From: Leucobacter soli
Lineage (GTDB): Bacteria > Actinomycetota > Actinomycetes > Actinomycetales > Microbacteriaceae
NCBI RefSeq assembly: GCF_910593785.1
Contig: NZ_CAJVAP010000020.1
Location: 1-53,903, forward strand
DNA length: 53,903 nucleotides
Direction of reading: 5' to 3'
The translations under genes were made by a program, and so were the position numbers. The notes beneath the pieces are model-generated. The model saw nothing but the letters and a program-made list of their open reading frames with translations, was not told the DNA's origin and did no database searches. Below, piece by piece: positions 39,307 through 48,063 of the stretch (position 1 is the first letter of the stretch; every line of letters begins with the position of its first letter).

Positions 39307-42147
39307 ATGGCGAAGAAAAAGCTGATCGAAGTAGCTCTACCGCTCGACGCGATCAATGCGCAGTCGGCGCGGGAGAAGTCGATCCGTCATGGGCATCCCT
39401 CGACCCTTCACCTCTGGTGGGCACGCCGGCCCCTGGCGACGGCTCGTGCGGTGCTCTTCGCGCAGCTCGTGGACGATCCCTCGGCGCGCGAGGACGAGTT
39501 CCGCGACGAGGCGCAGCAGCGTGGCGAGAGCGACATCGACGGTTTCGTCGACCAGCGCATCGAAGCCGAACGGGAGCGCCTGTTCGATCTCATCACTCGG
39601 ATGGTGAACTGGGACAACCTCGGCGATGAGCGTCTGTTCGAACAGGTGCGCAAGGAGATCGACCGCTCGACCGGAGGCAACCCGCCCGCTATTCTCGATC
39701 CCTTCGCCGGCGGTGGCACCATTCCGCTCGAGGCCCAGCGTCTCGGGCTCGAAGCGCACGCCTCCGATCTCAACCCCGTCGCCGTGCTCATCAACAAAGC
39801 GCTCATCGAGATTCCTCCGAAGTTCGCGGATCGCCCGCCCGTCTTCCCCGACGCCGCCGGTCAGCGCACGGGCTGGCCGAAGGCGACCGGGCTCGCCGAG
39901 GACGTGCGCCGCTACGGCGCCTGGATGCGTGACGAGGCGGAGCGCAGGATCGGACACCTCTACCCGAAGGCGAAGCTCGACGATGGCAGCGAAGCCAATG
40001 TCATCGCGTGGATCTGGGCACGCACCGTCCCCTGCCCCAACCCCGCCTGCGGGATCGAGATGCCGCTCGTGCGCTCCTGGTGGCTCGGCAAGAAGAAAGG
40101 GAAGGAAGCCTATGTAGTGCCCTCGGTCGTTGACGGCCGTGTCGAGTACTCGATCGGGCACGACAGGGTAAGCGCCCCTGCCAACGGCAATGACGGAACC
40201 GTTGGCCGCCAAGGCGCCACCTGTATTTCATGTCAAACCGCAGTGAAGTTGGAATACGTCAGGGAGCAGAGCCGCATCGCGGGTCTCGGCGCGCAGCTGA
40301 TGGCAGTGGTTGCGGAAGGGAAGCGCAGTCGGATCTACTTGTCACCGACTGAAACGCAAGAGTCAGCAGCGTTGAGCGCGACACCAAACGATGCACCTCG
40401 TGGTGAACTCTTCGATTGGCCCGGACGAATCAACGTGGTGCGGTATGGTCTGACCGAGTTCACGGACCTCTTCACGAATCGGCAGCTGACCGCGCTGACG
40501 ACGTTCAGCGATCTCGTCGGAGAAGCTCGGGAGCAGGTGGCGCGCGACGCGCTCGCCGCAGGCATATCCGAGGGCGAACGGCTCGAAGAAGGCGGAATCG
40601 GCACTGCCGCCTACGCCGATGCGGTTTCTACGTACCTCGCGCAGGCCATCAGTCGAGTCACGAATAAGTTGTCGTCAATCTGCTCTTGGGACTCGAGTCC
40701 GAAAATGGAGTCAGTGCGGGGACTTTTCGCACGTCAGGCGATCCCGATGGCTTGGGACTTTGCCGAGGCGAATCCTTTCGGTGGATCTGGCGGAGACTTC
40801 TTAGAAGACCTTGCCTGGGTGACTCGAGTCGTTGATCGCCTACCGGCCACGACGCAGGCAGAAGTTCATTCTGCTGATGCAGCGTCCCGGGGCTATGGAA
40901 ACACACTCGTATCGACCGATCCTCCCTATTACGACAACATCGGATACTCGGATCTCTCCGACTATTTCTACGTTTGGCTGCGCCGGTCGTTGCGTTCGAT
41001 CCACCCCAAGCTGCTGGGCACAATGCTTGTGCCCAAGGCCGAAGAATTGGTCGCGAACCCCTATCGGCACGGCGGCAATGAAGGCGCGCGAGATTTCTTC
41101 GAACACGGCTTCGAAGACGTGTTCACGCGCGCGCGTGAAACTGCGAACGAGGATTATCCGATCGCCGTCTATTACGCGTTCAAACAATCCGAGGTCGACG
41201 CGAGCGGCCAGGCCTCGACCGGCTGGGAAACGATCCTCGGCAGCATGATTCGCGCCGGCTGGTCGATCACGGCAACATGGCCGGTTCGTTCGGAACTGAG
41301 CAACCGCATGATCGCCAGCGGTACCAATGCCCTCGCGTCCTCGATCGTTCTCGCACTGCGCCCGCGCCCGGAGGACGCGCCGCCGATCGACCGCCGCAGC
41401 TTCTCGGCCGAACTGCGGGCCACGTTGCCAGAGGCATTGCGCGCTCTGCAGCAGGGCAGCGTCGCACCGGTCGACCTCGCGCAGGCCGCCATCGGGCCGG
41501 GTATGGCCGTGTACTCGAAGTACTCCGAGGTGATCGAATCCGACGGGTCGAGCATGCCGGTGCGCGAGGCGCTGCGGCAGATCAACGCGGTGCTCGACGA
41601 GGTCGTCTCCGAGCAGGAAGGCGAGTTCGACGCCGACACTCGCTGGTGCATCGCCTGGTTCGAGAGCCATGGCTTCGACGAAGCGCTCTACGGAGAGGCC
41701 GAAACGCTCGCCAATGCGAAGAACGCTTCCATCGATGCGCTGCGACGCGGTGGTGCGCTCCGATCCGGCGGCGGCAAAGTCGCTCTGCTCGCTCCGGGGC
41801 AATTGCCGGACGGGTACGATCCGGCGAAGGACGACCGCATCAGTCTGTGGGAGGTCGTGCTGCATCTCGCTCGTGCGCTCGACGACGAGCGCGGCGGTCT
41901 CGATGTCGCGGGGCGCATCCTGCAGCGGGCCGAGGCTCGCGGCATCGACGGGGCCGCGGCTCACCAGCTCTCCTATCTGCTCCACCAGATCAGCGAGAAG
42001 AAGGGGCGCACCGCGGCCCAGATCCTGTTCAACGACGTCGCCGCATCCTGGCCGGAGATCCGGGCTGCCGCGCGCGCAGCCGAGCGGGAAACGGCTCCCG
42101 CAGACGTGCCCGACCAACTCGACTTCGACTCGCTCGAGGAGATCTGA
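39307..42147 (+). CDS. DUF1156 adenine/N4-cytosine-type DNA methyltransferase
   Basis: 946 residues. The N-terminal DUF1156 signature SAREKSIRHGHPSTLHLWWARRPLATARAVLFAQL is followed by AdoMet motif I DPFAGGGTIPLEA at 131-143 and catalytic motif IV TDPPYYD at 537-543, the order expected for amino-group methylases. CPNPACG and CISCQTA may form a zinc knuckle between the motifs. DUF1156 proteins are recurrent in defence islands with DUF499 ATPases. ATG 39307 has GGAG about 5 nt upstream. First gene of a six-gene operon; TGA is 2 nt before the next ATG. Confidence 0.88.
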   Translation: MAKKKLIEVALPLDAINAQSAREKSIRHGHPSTLHLWWARRPLATARAVLFAQLVDDPSAREDEFRDEAQQRGESDIDGFVDQRIEAERERLFDLITRMVNWDNLGDERLFEQVRKEIDRSTGGNPPAILDPFAGGGTIPLEAQRLGLEAHASDLNPVAVLINKALIEIPPKFADRPPVFPDAAGQRTGWPKATGLAEDVRRYGAWMRDEAERRIGHLYPKAKLDDGSEANVIAWIWARTVPCPNPACGIEMPLVRSWWLGKKKGKEAYVVPSVVDGRVEYSIGHDRVSAPANGNDGTVGRQGATCISCQTAVKLEYVREQSRIAGLGAQLMAVVAEGKRSRIYLSPTETQESAALSATPNDAPRGELFDWPGRINVVRYGLTEFTDLFTNRQLTALTTFSDLVGEAREQVARDALAAGISEGERLEEGGIGTAAYADAVSTYLAQAISRVTNKLSSICSWDSSPKMESVRGLFARQAIPMAWDFAEANPFGGSGGDFLEDLAWVTRVVDRLPATTQAEVHSADAASRGYGNTLVSTDPPYYDNIGYSDLSDYFYVWLRRSLRSIHPKLLGTMLVPKAEELVANPYRHGGNEGARDFFEHGFEDVFTRARETANEDYPIAVYYAFKQSEVDASGQASTGWETILGSMIRAGWSITATWPVRSELSNRMIASGTNALASSIVLALRPRPEDAPPIDRRSFSAELRATLPEALRALQQGSVAPVDLAQAAIGPGMAVYSKYSEVIESDGSSMPVREALRQINAVLDEVVSEQEGEFDADTRWCIAWFESHGFDEALYGEAETLANAKNASIDALRRGGALRSGGGKVALLAPGQLPDGYDPAKDDRISLWEVVLHLARALDDERGGLDVAGRILQRAEARGIDGAAAHQLSYLLHQISEKKGRTAAQILFNDVAASWPEIRAAARAAERETAPADVPDQLDFDSLEEI

Positions 42148-42149
42148 CC

Positions 42150-45100
42150 ATGGCGATCAGCAACAAGGAGCGTGTGGGTCGCGCTCTGGAGCAACTGGGA
42201 TCCGCGCTGGAGCCGTTCGTCGAGGAGGTGCTGCAGCCCCATGTCCCGGCAGGCCTCGACTGGACGGCGATTCTGAAGGCGAAGGACGGCGACGGCCGCG
42301 ATGGGCGCGACTACGATCCGGCGGACGTGCAGATCCAACTGCGCGCGGTGACCGAACGCCTCGGCGCACTCGGGTTCCCCTTCGGGGAGCGGCTCTCCCG
42401 CGGCGAGCAGAATCTCGCAGGTGAGATGCGCGAGGTGCGCAACCGGTGGGCGCACGATCCCAGGCCGTTCAGTGCCGACGATACCTATCGTGCGCTCGAC
42501 ACCTGCGAGAGGCTGCTGCGCGCGATCGGTGCACCCTCGGAGGCCGACTCGGTACGACGGATGCGCGCCGATGCCCAACGAGCCACGTACGCGGAGGAGA
42601 CGCGACGCGATACCCGCGCGGCGGTCTCCGCGATGCCCGACCTGGCCGACGCCGAGCTGACGCCCTGGCGAGACGTGCTCTCACCGCATCCCGACATCGC
42701 AGCCGGCGACTTCGCACGCGCGGAGTTCGCCGCCGACCTGCACCAGGTGGCGACGGGCGAGGCGTCGCCCGAGTACGGCGACCCGATCCAGTTCTTCCAG
42801 CGCACCTATCTCACCGAGGGGCTGAAGACGCTGCTCACGATGAGCGCCAAACGCATCTCGGGCGACCCCAATGCGCAGTCCGTCATCAACCTGCAGACGA
42901 CCTTCGGCGGCGGCAAGACCCACTCCATGCTCGCGGCATGGCACCTGTTCAGCGGGCAGCCCCTCGACGACTATCCCCAGCAGGTGCAGGATGTGCTCGG
43001 AGCGGAGTCCGCCGGCACCGTCGCGCGCTCGGTGAAGCGGGTCGCCATCGTCGGCAATGAGATGGCGCCCGGGCAGTCCACCACGAAGGCCGATGGCACC
43101 GTCTTGAACACGGTGTGGGGGGAGCTCGCCTGGCAGCTCGGCGGTGCGGACGGATACGCTCTCGTGGCCGAAGCCGACCGCACGGGGACGAACCCGGGTG
43201 AAGCTTTGCGCACGCTCATCGCCCGCCACTCGCCGGCGCTGATCCTCATCGACGAATGGGTAGCCTACGCGCGTGGGCTCTATGGCCGCGACGATCTCGT
43301 CGGTGGAACGTTCGACACGCAGTTCACCTTCGCCCAGCAGCTCACCGCAGCGGTGCAGTCGGTGCCGGGCGCGCTGCTGCTCGTCTCGATCCCCGCCTCC
43401 GATGTGCGCTTCGATGAAGAAGTCGCGGCACCGACCGGCTCGGATCTCGAGATCGGCGGAGCCAACGGGCGCGCAGCACTGCAGCGGTTGCAGCACGTCG
43501 TCTCCCGCGTCGCCCACAACTGGACCCCGGCATCGAGCGGGGAGTCGTTCGAGATCGTGCGCCGACGGCTCTTCACCGAACCGGACGCCGAGGGGCGTCG
43601 GAAGATCGACGCGACGGTGCGCCGCTTCGCCGACTACTACCGCAACCAGACCGGAGAACTGCCACCGGAGACGCGCCAGGTCGAGTACGAGGCGAGGCTT
43701 CGCGCGGCGTACCCGATCCACCCGGAGCTCTTCGACCGCCTCTACGCGGACTGGTCCGCGCTCGAACGATTCCAGCGCACCCGCGGCGTGCTGAGGATGA
43801 TGAGCGCGGTGGTGCACTCGCTCCACGCATCCGGCGACGACGCGCCGCTCATCATGCCGGGCTCGATGCCGCTCGACGATCCCGCCGTGCGCGACGAGGT
43901 GACCGCCTACCTCGACGATGCCTGGCGCAGCATCATCGAGACAGACATCGACGGCGAGAACGCGGCACCGCTCCTGATCGACAAGGAGCGCCCGCTCTTC
44001 GGGCGTCGAGCACTCACCCGACGTATCGCCCGAGCGCTCTTCCTCGGGTCGGCCGCGACGCTCGACAGCGGGCACAAGGGCATCGAGCGTCAGCGCGTCT
44101 TCCTCGGGGTCGCGATGCCCGGCGACAGCATCGGCAACTTCGGGTCGGCGCTCCAGATGCTCTCCGACCGGGCGACCTACCTCTACTCCGAGGGCACTCG
44201 CTTCTGGTACGACAGGCAGCCCTCGGTCAACCGCATGGTCACCGAGCGGGCGCAGGCGCTCGACATCGAGGACGTGTACGCGAAGGCGGAGTCGCTGCTC
44301 GGCAACGCGGTCGGTACCGCGCCGGAGTTCGCCGACCCCGTCATTGCGCCCAAGGCGACTTCGGACGTTCCCGAGGCGGAATCGGTGCGCTTAGTGGTGC
44401 TCCACCCGCGCCATGCCTTCGCAGCGAAGGGCAAGGACAGCCCGGGCTGGCGGTTCGCGGATGAACTCTTCCGCCATCGCGGGAGCGCCGCGCGGCAGAA
44501 CGCCAACACGCTGGTGATGCTCGGCGCGGATCAGAACCGCTGGAACGAGGTCGAGGAGGCGCTGCGGACGCATATGGCCTGGGCCGATATCGCCGCCGGT
44601 GTTCGCGATCTCGATCTCACCCAGAGTCAGGCCGAGCACGCTCGTCGACGCGAGAGCGAGACCCGTGCCGTCGTCGATCAGCGTCTCGCCTCCGCCTGGA
44701 TCTGGGCCGCGTTCCCGGAGCAGACCGACGGATCTCAACCGCCTTCGCTCACGACGATGAAGGTCGAGGGCGACGATCGCCGCCTGGCGGTGCGTGCAGG
44801 GCTGCGCCTCGGCCGCGATGACGTGGTCTACACGAACACGTCGCCGCTCGCGCTCTGGCTCGTGTTCAACGGACACCTGCGCAGCCGCTGGAACCGCGGG
44901 TATCTCTCCGTGGGTGAACTCTGGCAGTACCACCTGCAGTACCCTTACATGCCTCGCCTGCGCGATCGCCGCGTGCTCGAGGATGCGATCCGTTCGGTGA
45001 TGACCGACGCGGGCTGGTCGGAACGCGGCTTCGCACTCGCCGACGACTACGACGAGGAGACCGGCGACTTCATCGGCCTTCGCATTCCGTTCGAAGCGGC

Positions 45101-45551
45101 CTCGGCTGGTTCGATCGACGATTCGACGCTGCTCGTCGCTCCGAGGCTCGCCGAGGAGCAGCTTGCGCGAGAGCGTGCGGCCGCGGTGGCGCAACCGGCA
45201 ACCGATTCCGGCCGCGACCTGCCCTCGGCGTCGGGGAACGGCGCGGGGTCCGCTGCAGGTGCGGCAGGACTGCCTCCGGTACCTGCTCCCGACCCGGCAG
45301 CCCCGCGCATCCCCGATGTCCGCTTCGAGGGAGAAGTCGATTTGCTGCCCGGGAAGGATCTCCGTGCGCAGCTGATCGAGCTCGTCGACGAGGTGCTGGT
45401 GCACCTGCAGACCGCTGATCCAGATGTGCTCGAGATCCGATTGTCGGTGGCGGCTGACAAGATGACCGGGTTCGATGCCGGCACGGTACGAACCGTGTCG
45501 GAGAACGCACGACAGCTCCGACTCGCACCTGGTCGATTCACAGAGGGGTAG
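42150..45551 (+). CDS. HEPN (Swt1-like)-DUF499 ATPase
   Basis: 1133 residues. The first 125 form a Swt1-type HEPN domain with an intact R97-x4-H102 motif (VRNRWAHD), the RNase active-site pattern of HEPN toxins. The DUF499 ATPase follows: Walker A TTFGGGKTHSM at 250-260, Walker B LILIDEWVAYAR near 364, and DUF499-typical LVSIPASD and YPIHPELFDRLY. A Pro/Ala/Gly linker (about 1035-1065) separates a small C-terminal domain. DUF499 proteins accompany DUF1156 methylases as presumed DNA-sensing motors. Start ATG 42150 is 2 nt after the upstream stop. Confidence 0.86.
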   Translation: MAISNKERVGRALEQLGSALEPFVEEVLQPHVPAGLDWTAILKAKDGDGRDGRDYDPADVQIQLRAVTERLGALGFPFGERLSRGEQNLAGEMREVRNRWAHDPRPFSADDTYRALDTCERLLRAIGAPSEADSVRRMRADAQRATYAEETRRDTRAAVSAMPDLADAELTPWRDVLSPHPDIAAGDFARAEFAADLHQVATGEASPEYGDPIQFFQRTYLTEGLKTLLTMSAKRISGDPNAQSVINLQTTFGGGKTHSMLAAWHLFSGQPLDDYPQQVQDVLGAESAGTVARSVKRVAIVGNEMAPGQSTTKADGTVLNTVWGELAWQLGGADGYALVAEADRTGTNPGEALRTLIARHSPALILIDEWVAYARGLYGRDDLVGGTFDTQFTFAQQLTAAVQSVPGALLLVSIPASDVRFDEEVAAPTGSDLEIGGANGRAALQRLQHVVSRVAHNWTPASSGESFEIVRRRLFTEPDAEGRRKIDATVRRFADYYRNQTGELPPETRQVEYEARLRAAYPIHPELFDRLYADWSALERFQRTRGVLRMMSAVVHSLHASGDDAPLIMPGSMPLDDPAVRDEVTAYLDDAWRSIIETDIDGENAAPLLIDKERPLFGRRALTRRIARALFLGSAATLDSGHKGIERQRVFLGVAMPGDSIGNFGSALQMLSDRATYLYSEGTRFWYDRQPSVNRMVTERAQALDIEDVYAKAESLLGNAVGTAPEFADPVIAPKATSDVPEAESVRLVVLHPRHAFAAKGKDSPGWRFADELFRHRGSAARQNANTLVMLGADQNRWNEVEEALRTHMAWADIAAGVRDLDLTQSQAEHARRRESETRAVVDQRLASAWIWAAFPEQTDGSQPPSLTTMKVEGDDRRLAVRAGLRLGRDDVVYTNTSPLALWLVFNGHLRSRWNRGYLSVGELWQYHLQYPYMPRLRDRRVLEDAIRSVMTDAGWSERGFALADDYDEETGDFIGLRIPFEAASAGSIDDSTLLVAPRLAEEQLARERAAAVAQPATDSGRDLPSASGNGAGSAAGAAGLPPVPAPDPAAPRIPDVRFEGEVDLLPGKDLRAQLIELVDEVLVHLQTADPDVLEIRLSVAADKMTGFDAGTVRTVSENARQLRLAPGRFTEG

Positions 45552-45557
45552 CCTGCG

Positions 45558-47081
45558 ATGGACGGTGAGATCGCCGAGATCGGATCCCGCGCGGTACCGC
45601 CGGATCCGAGTATCGCCGAAGCGGTGGGGCGGCATCACTCGCTCGCGACGGCCGTCGCCGACCTCGTCGACAACAGCATCGACGCGGGCGCGCAGCACGT
45701 GTTCATCCGGTTCGTGACCGAGCGCGGCAGGCCGGTCGGGCTGCGGGTCATCGATGACGGGCGCGGCATGGACGATGCGACCATCGATCGGGCCATGACC
45801 TTCGGCGGTCGGCGCCACTACGGAGAGAGCGATCTCGGGCACTTCGGGCTCGGCTTGAAGGCGGCATCGCTCAGCCAGGCGGACAGACTCGAGGTCTACA
45901 GCCTCGCGCTCGGGTCGGCACTGCCGGTCGGGCGCCGCATCGATTCCGACGAGGCGACACGGGTCGCGATGCTCGATCCCTCTCGGCTGCCGGAGATGCT
46001 CGCGCTGCCTGTTTCGCTCCTCGCCGGCGAGCCGATTCCGCATGGCACGGTCGTGGCATGGTCCGGCATGCGCACCTTCCTCGGATCGAGCGATCCAGCA
46101 GAGCTCACTGCCTGGCTGGACGAGACGATGGAAGAGCTGCGCGCTCACCTCGGGCTCGTCCTGCACCGGCTCATCGCACGCGGTGGCGTCAAGATCTCGG
46201 TCGATGAGTTCGACGTCGCGTACGGGGCACCAGGGGCATCGCGGACCGTGCTGCCCATCGATCCGCTCGGCTACCGGGGGGCATCGCAGGCGGTGAGGCT
46301 CGTCGGCACTCTGCCGGAGGGGAGCTTCGAACTCGCTGCCCATATATGGCCGGTAGCTCAGCAAGCCGCACCCGAGTTCAGGCTGGAGGGGCTGCCGGGT
46401 GGGCGGGCCCAGGGATTCTACGTCTACCGGAACGAGCGCCTGCTCGCCGCGGGCGGATGGAACGGTGCGATCCGCGGAGGGAGGGACTACGACTTGGTGC
46501 GCATCGTCCTCGATCTCTCCCCGGTGGTCGAACCCCACGTCTCGATCAACCCCGAGAAATCGGGAGTCGAGTTCGACGCCGATCTGCGCAACGCTATCGG
46601 GGCTGCATCCTCATCGACAGGGGTCGGCCTCCGTGATTTCCTCGGAGAAGCCGGCGTCGTGGCTTCGGCATCCAGAAGGAGGGCTCGACGCCCGGTCACG
46701 CTCTCCGAAGTGCGGCGCGGACTCAGCCCTGCCTTGCGGGAGAGCATCTCATCCTCCGTCGAGCTGTCGGAGCACGGGCCGGTCGAGATGCGGTGGAAGT
46801 CGTTGGCCGGCGGCCGTCTCGTCGAAGTCGATCTCGAGCGGCGCACGTTGTGGTTGAACACGCGCCATCGGCGCGCACTGGGTGCGGTCACCGGTGATGC
46901 CGATGATCTCCCGCTGCTCAAGATGCTGCTCCTGCTGATCTACTCGCGATACTTCGAGGGCAGCATGCTCGGTGCCAAGGAGAAGAACGAGCTCCAAGCC
47001 TGGGAAGAACTCATCAACGAGGCCCTCGACGAAGAGCTCGAGCGCAGATCATATGGAGAGGAACCGCGCCATGAGCGTTGA
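45558..47081 (+). CDS. MORC/MutL-like GHKL ATPase, copy 1
   Basis: 507 residues. The GHKL fold is shown by the N box ADLVDNSIDA with N39, G1 box VIDDGRGM at 65-71 and G2 box LGHFGLGLKAAS at 93-104. The general base usually Glu (four before the Asn) is Asp35 here. An S5-like domain (about 260-370, YVYRNERLLAAGGW, HVSINPEKSGVEFD) follows, as in MORC and MutL. Six nt after the DUF499 stop. These prokaryotic MORC-type ATPases are known from restriction-modification neighbourhoods with Z1 helicases; they are thought to clamp DNA on ATP binding. Confidence 0.88.
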   Translation: MDGEIAEIGSRAVPPDPSIAEAVGRHHSLATAVADLVDNSIDAGAQHVFIRFVTERGRPVGLRVIDDGRGMDDATIDRAMTFGGRRHYGESDLGHFGLGLKAASLSQADRLEVYSLALGSALPVGRRIDSDEATRVAMLDPSRLPEMLALPVSLLAGEPIPHGTVVAWSGMRTFLGSSDPAELTAWLDETMEELRAHLGLVLHRLIARGGVKISVDEFDVAYGAPGASRTVLPIDPLGYRGASQAVRLVGTLPEGSFELAAHIWPVAQQAAPEFRLEGLPGGRAQGFYVYRNERLLAAGGWNGAIRGGRDYDLVRIVLDLSPVVEPHVSINPEKSGVEFDADLRNAIGAASSSTGVGLRDFLGEAGVVASASRRRARRPVTLSEVRRGLSPALRESISSSVELSEHGPVEMRWKSLAGGRLVEVDLERRTLWLNTRHRRALGAVTGDADDLPLLKMLLLLIYSRYFEGSMLGAKEKNELQAWEELINEALDEELERRSYGEEPRHER

Positions 47082-48063
47082 ACAGGACCGGGTCTTCACA
47101 CCGGAGACGCTGGACCGCTACATGCGCGCCAGCGCCGAGACTCGGCATGTGCTCTCCGAATCGCCGCGATGCGAGATGATCATCGATCCGCGAGCCTCTC
47201 GGCTCGTGCTCCGTACGCCCGACGCCGGTTCGTACCCGGACGTCGGTGCGTACGGCAGACTCGCCTTCGAGGTCATCGAGGAGCCCGGGGAGGCCGGCGT
47301 CTGGGCCGAGCTCGCGGTCGACGCCAACGGTATGGCGTACGAGGCGTACTCGCTCATCATGTCCGTCGTCGACCAGCTCGAGGCCGGCAGACCACTGAGC
47401 TACGCGCTCGACGAATCGCTCGCGACGTTCAAGGAGCTGCTGACGAAGCGGCGAAAGCTCAGCGATGAGCAGGAGGTAGGCCTGTTCGGAGAGCTCGGGC
47501 TCTTCGCCCACCTCGTCGCGGAGCTCGGGGAGGAGGCCGCGACGCGCGCATGGCTCGGCCCCGAGAACGAGGAGCACGACTTCGTGCTCCCGGGCTACGA
47601 CGCCGAGGTGAAGACCACGCGCACCGAGGCTCGAGTGCACGTGATCGGTGGACTCGGGCAGCTCGCGCCATCTCCCGGTCGTGCGATGTTCCTGGTGTCG
47701 GTGCAGGTGACCGCGGCCGGGACGGCTGCGGAAGGGGAGACACTGCCCAAACGGGTCAACCGCGTCCGCTCGATGCTCGTTCGCTCGGTGCGCGTGTTCG
47801 ATGAGCGGCTGCGCTCGCTCGGCTGGGATCCGCGCACGGCGGAGGACCTCTACACGAGGGCATATCTGGCGCGCACCGAACCGCGGGCCTACCTCGTCGA
47901 CGAGGACTTCCCCGCCATCACGCACGAGGGCATCGCCGCTATCGTCCGCCGTCCCGAGCTTGTCGTAGGTGCGGTCTACCGTATCGATGTGACGGGGATC
48001 GAACCATCGGAACCGCCTACCGAGATCGCCGGATTTTGCGAGAGGAGCAGCAATGATTCGTGA
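47071..48063 (+). CDS. PD-(D/E)XK nuclease-like protein (DUF4420)
   Basis: 330 residues. The nuclease core appears as LFGELGLFAHLV (E141), ENEEHDFVLPGYDAEVKTT with D170 and E179-x-K181, and the following H-rich strand ARVHVIGGLGQL. All three catalytic positions look intact. ATG 47071 is chosen because GGAGAGGA lies about 9 nt upstream; it overlaps the MORC gene by 11 nt, and the next gene starts 11 nt before its end. Likely the restriction nuclease of the MORC-Z1 module. Confidence 0.85.
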   Translation: MSVEQDRVFTPETLDRYMRASAETRHVLSESPRCEMIIDPRASRLVLRTPDAGSYPDVGAYGRLAFEVIEEPGEAGVWAELAVDANGMAYEAYSLIMSVVDQLEAGRPLSYALDESLATFKELLTKRRKLSDEQEVGLFGELGLFAHLVAELGEEAATRAWLGPENEEHDFVLPGYDAEVKTTRTEARVHVIGGLGQLAPSPGRAMFLVSVQVTAAGTAAEGETLPKRVNRVRSMLVRSVRVFDERLRSLGWDPRTAEDLYTRAYLARTEPRAYLVDEDFPAITHEGIAAIVRRPELVVGAVYRIDVTGIEPSEPPTEIAGFCERSSNDS

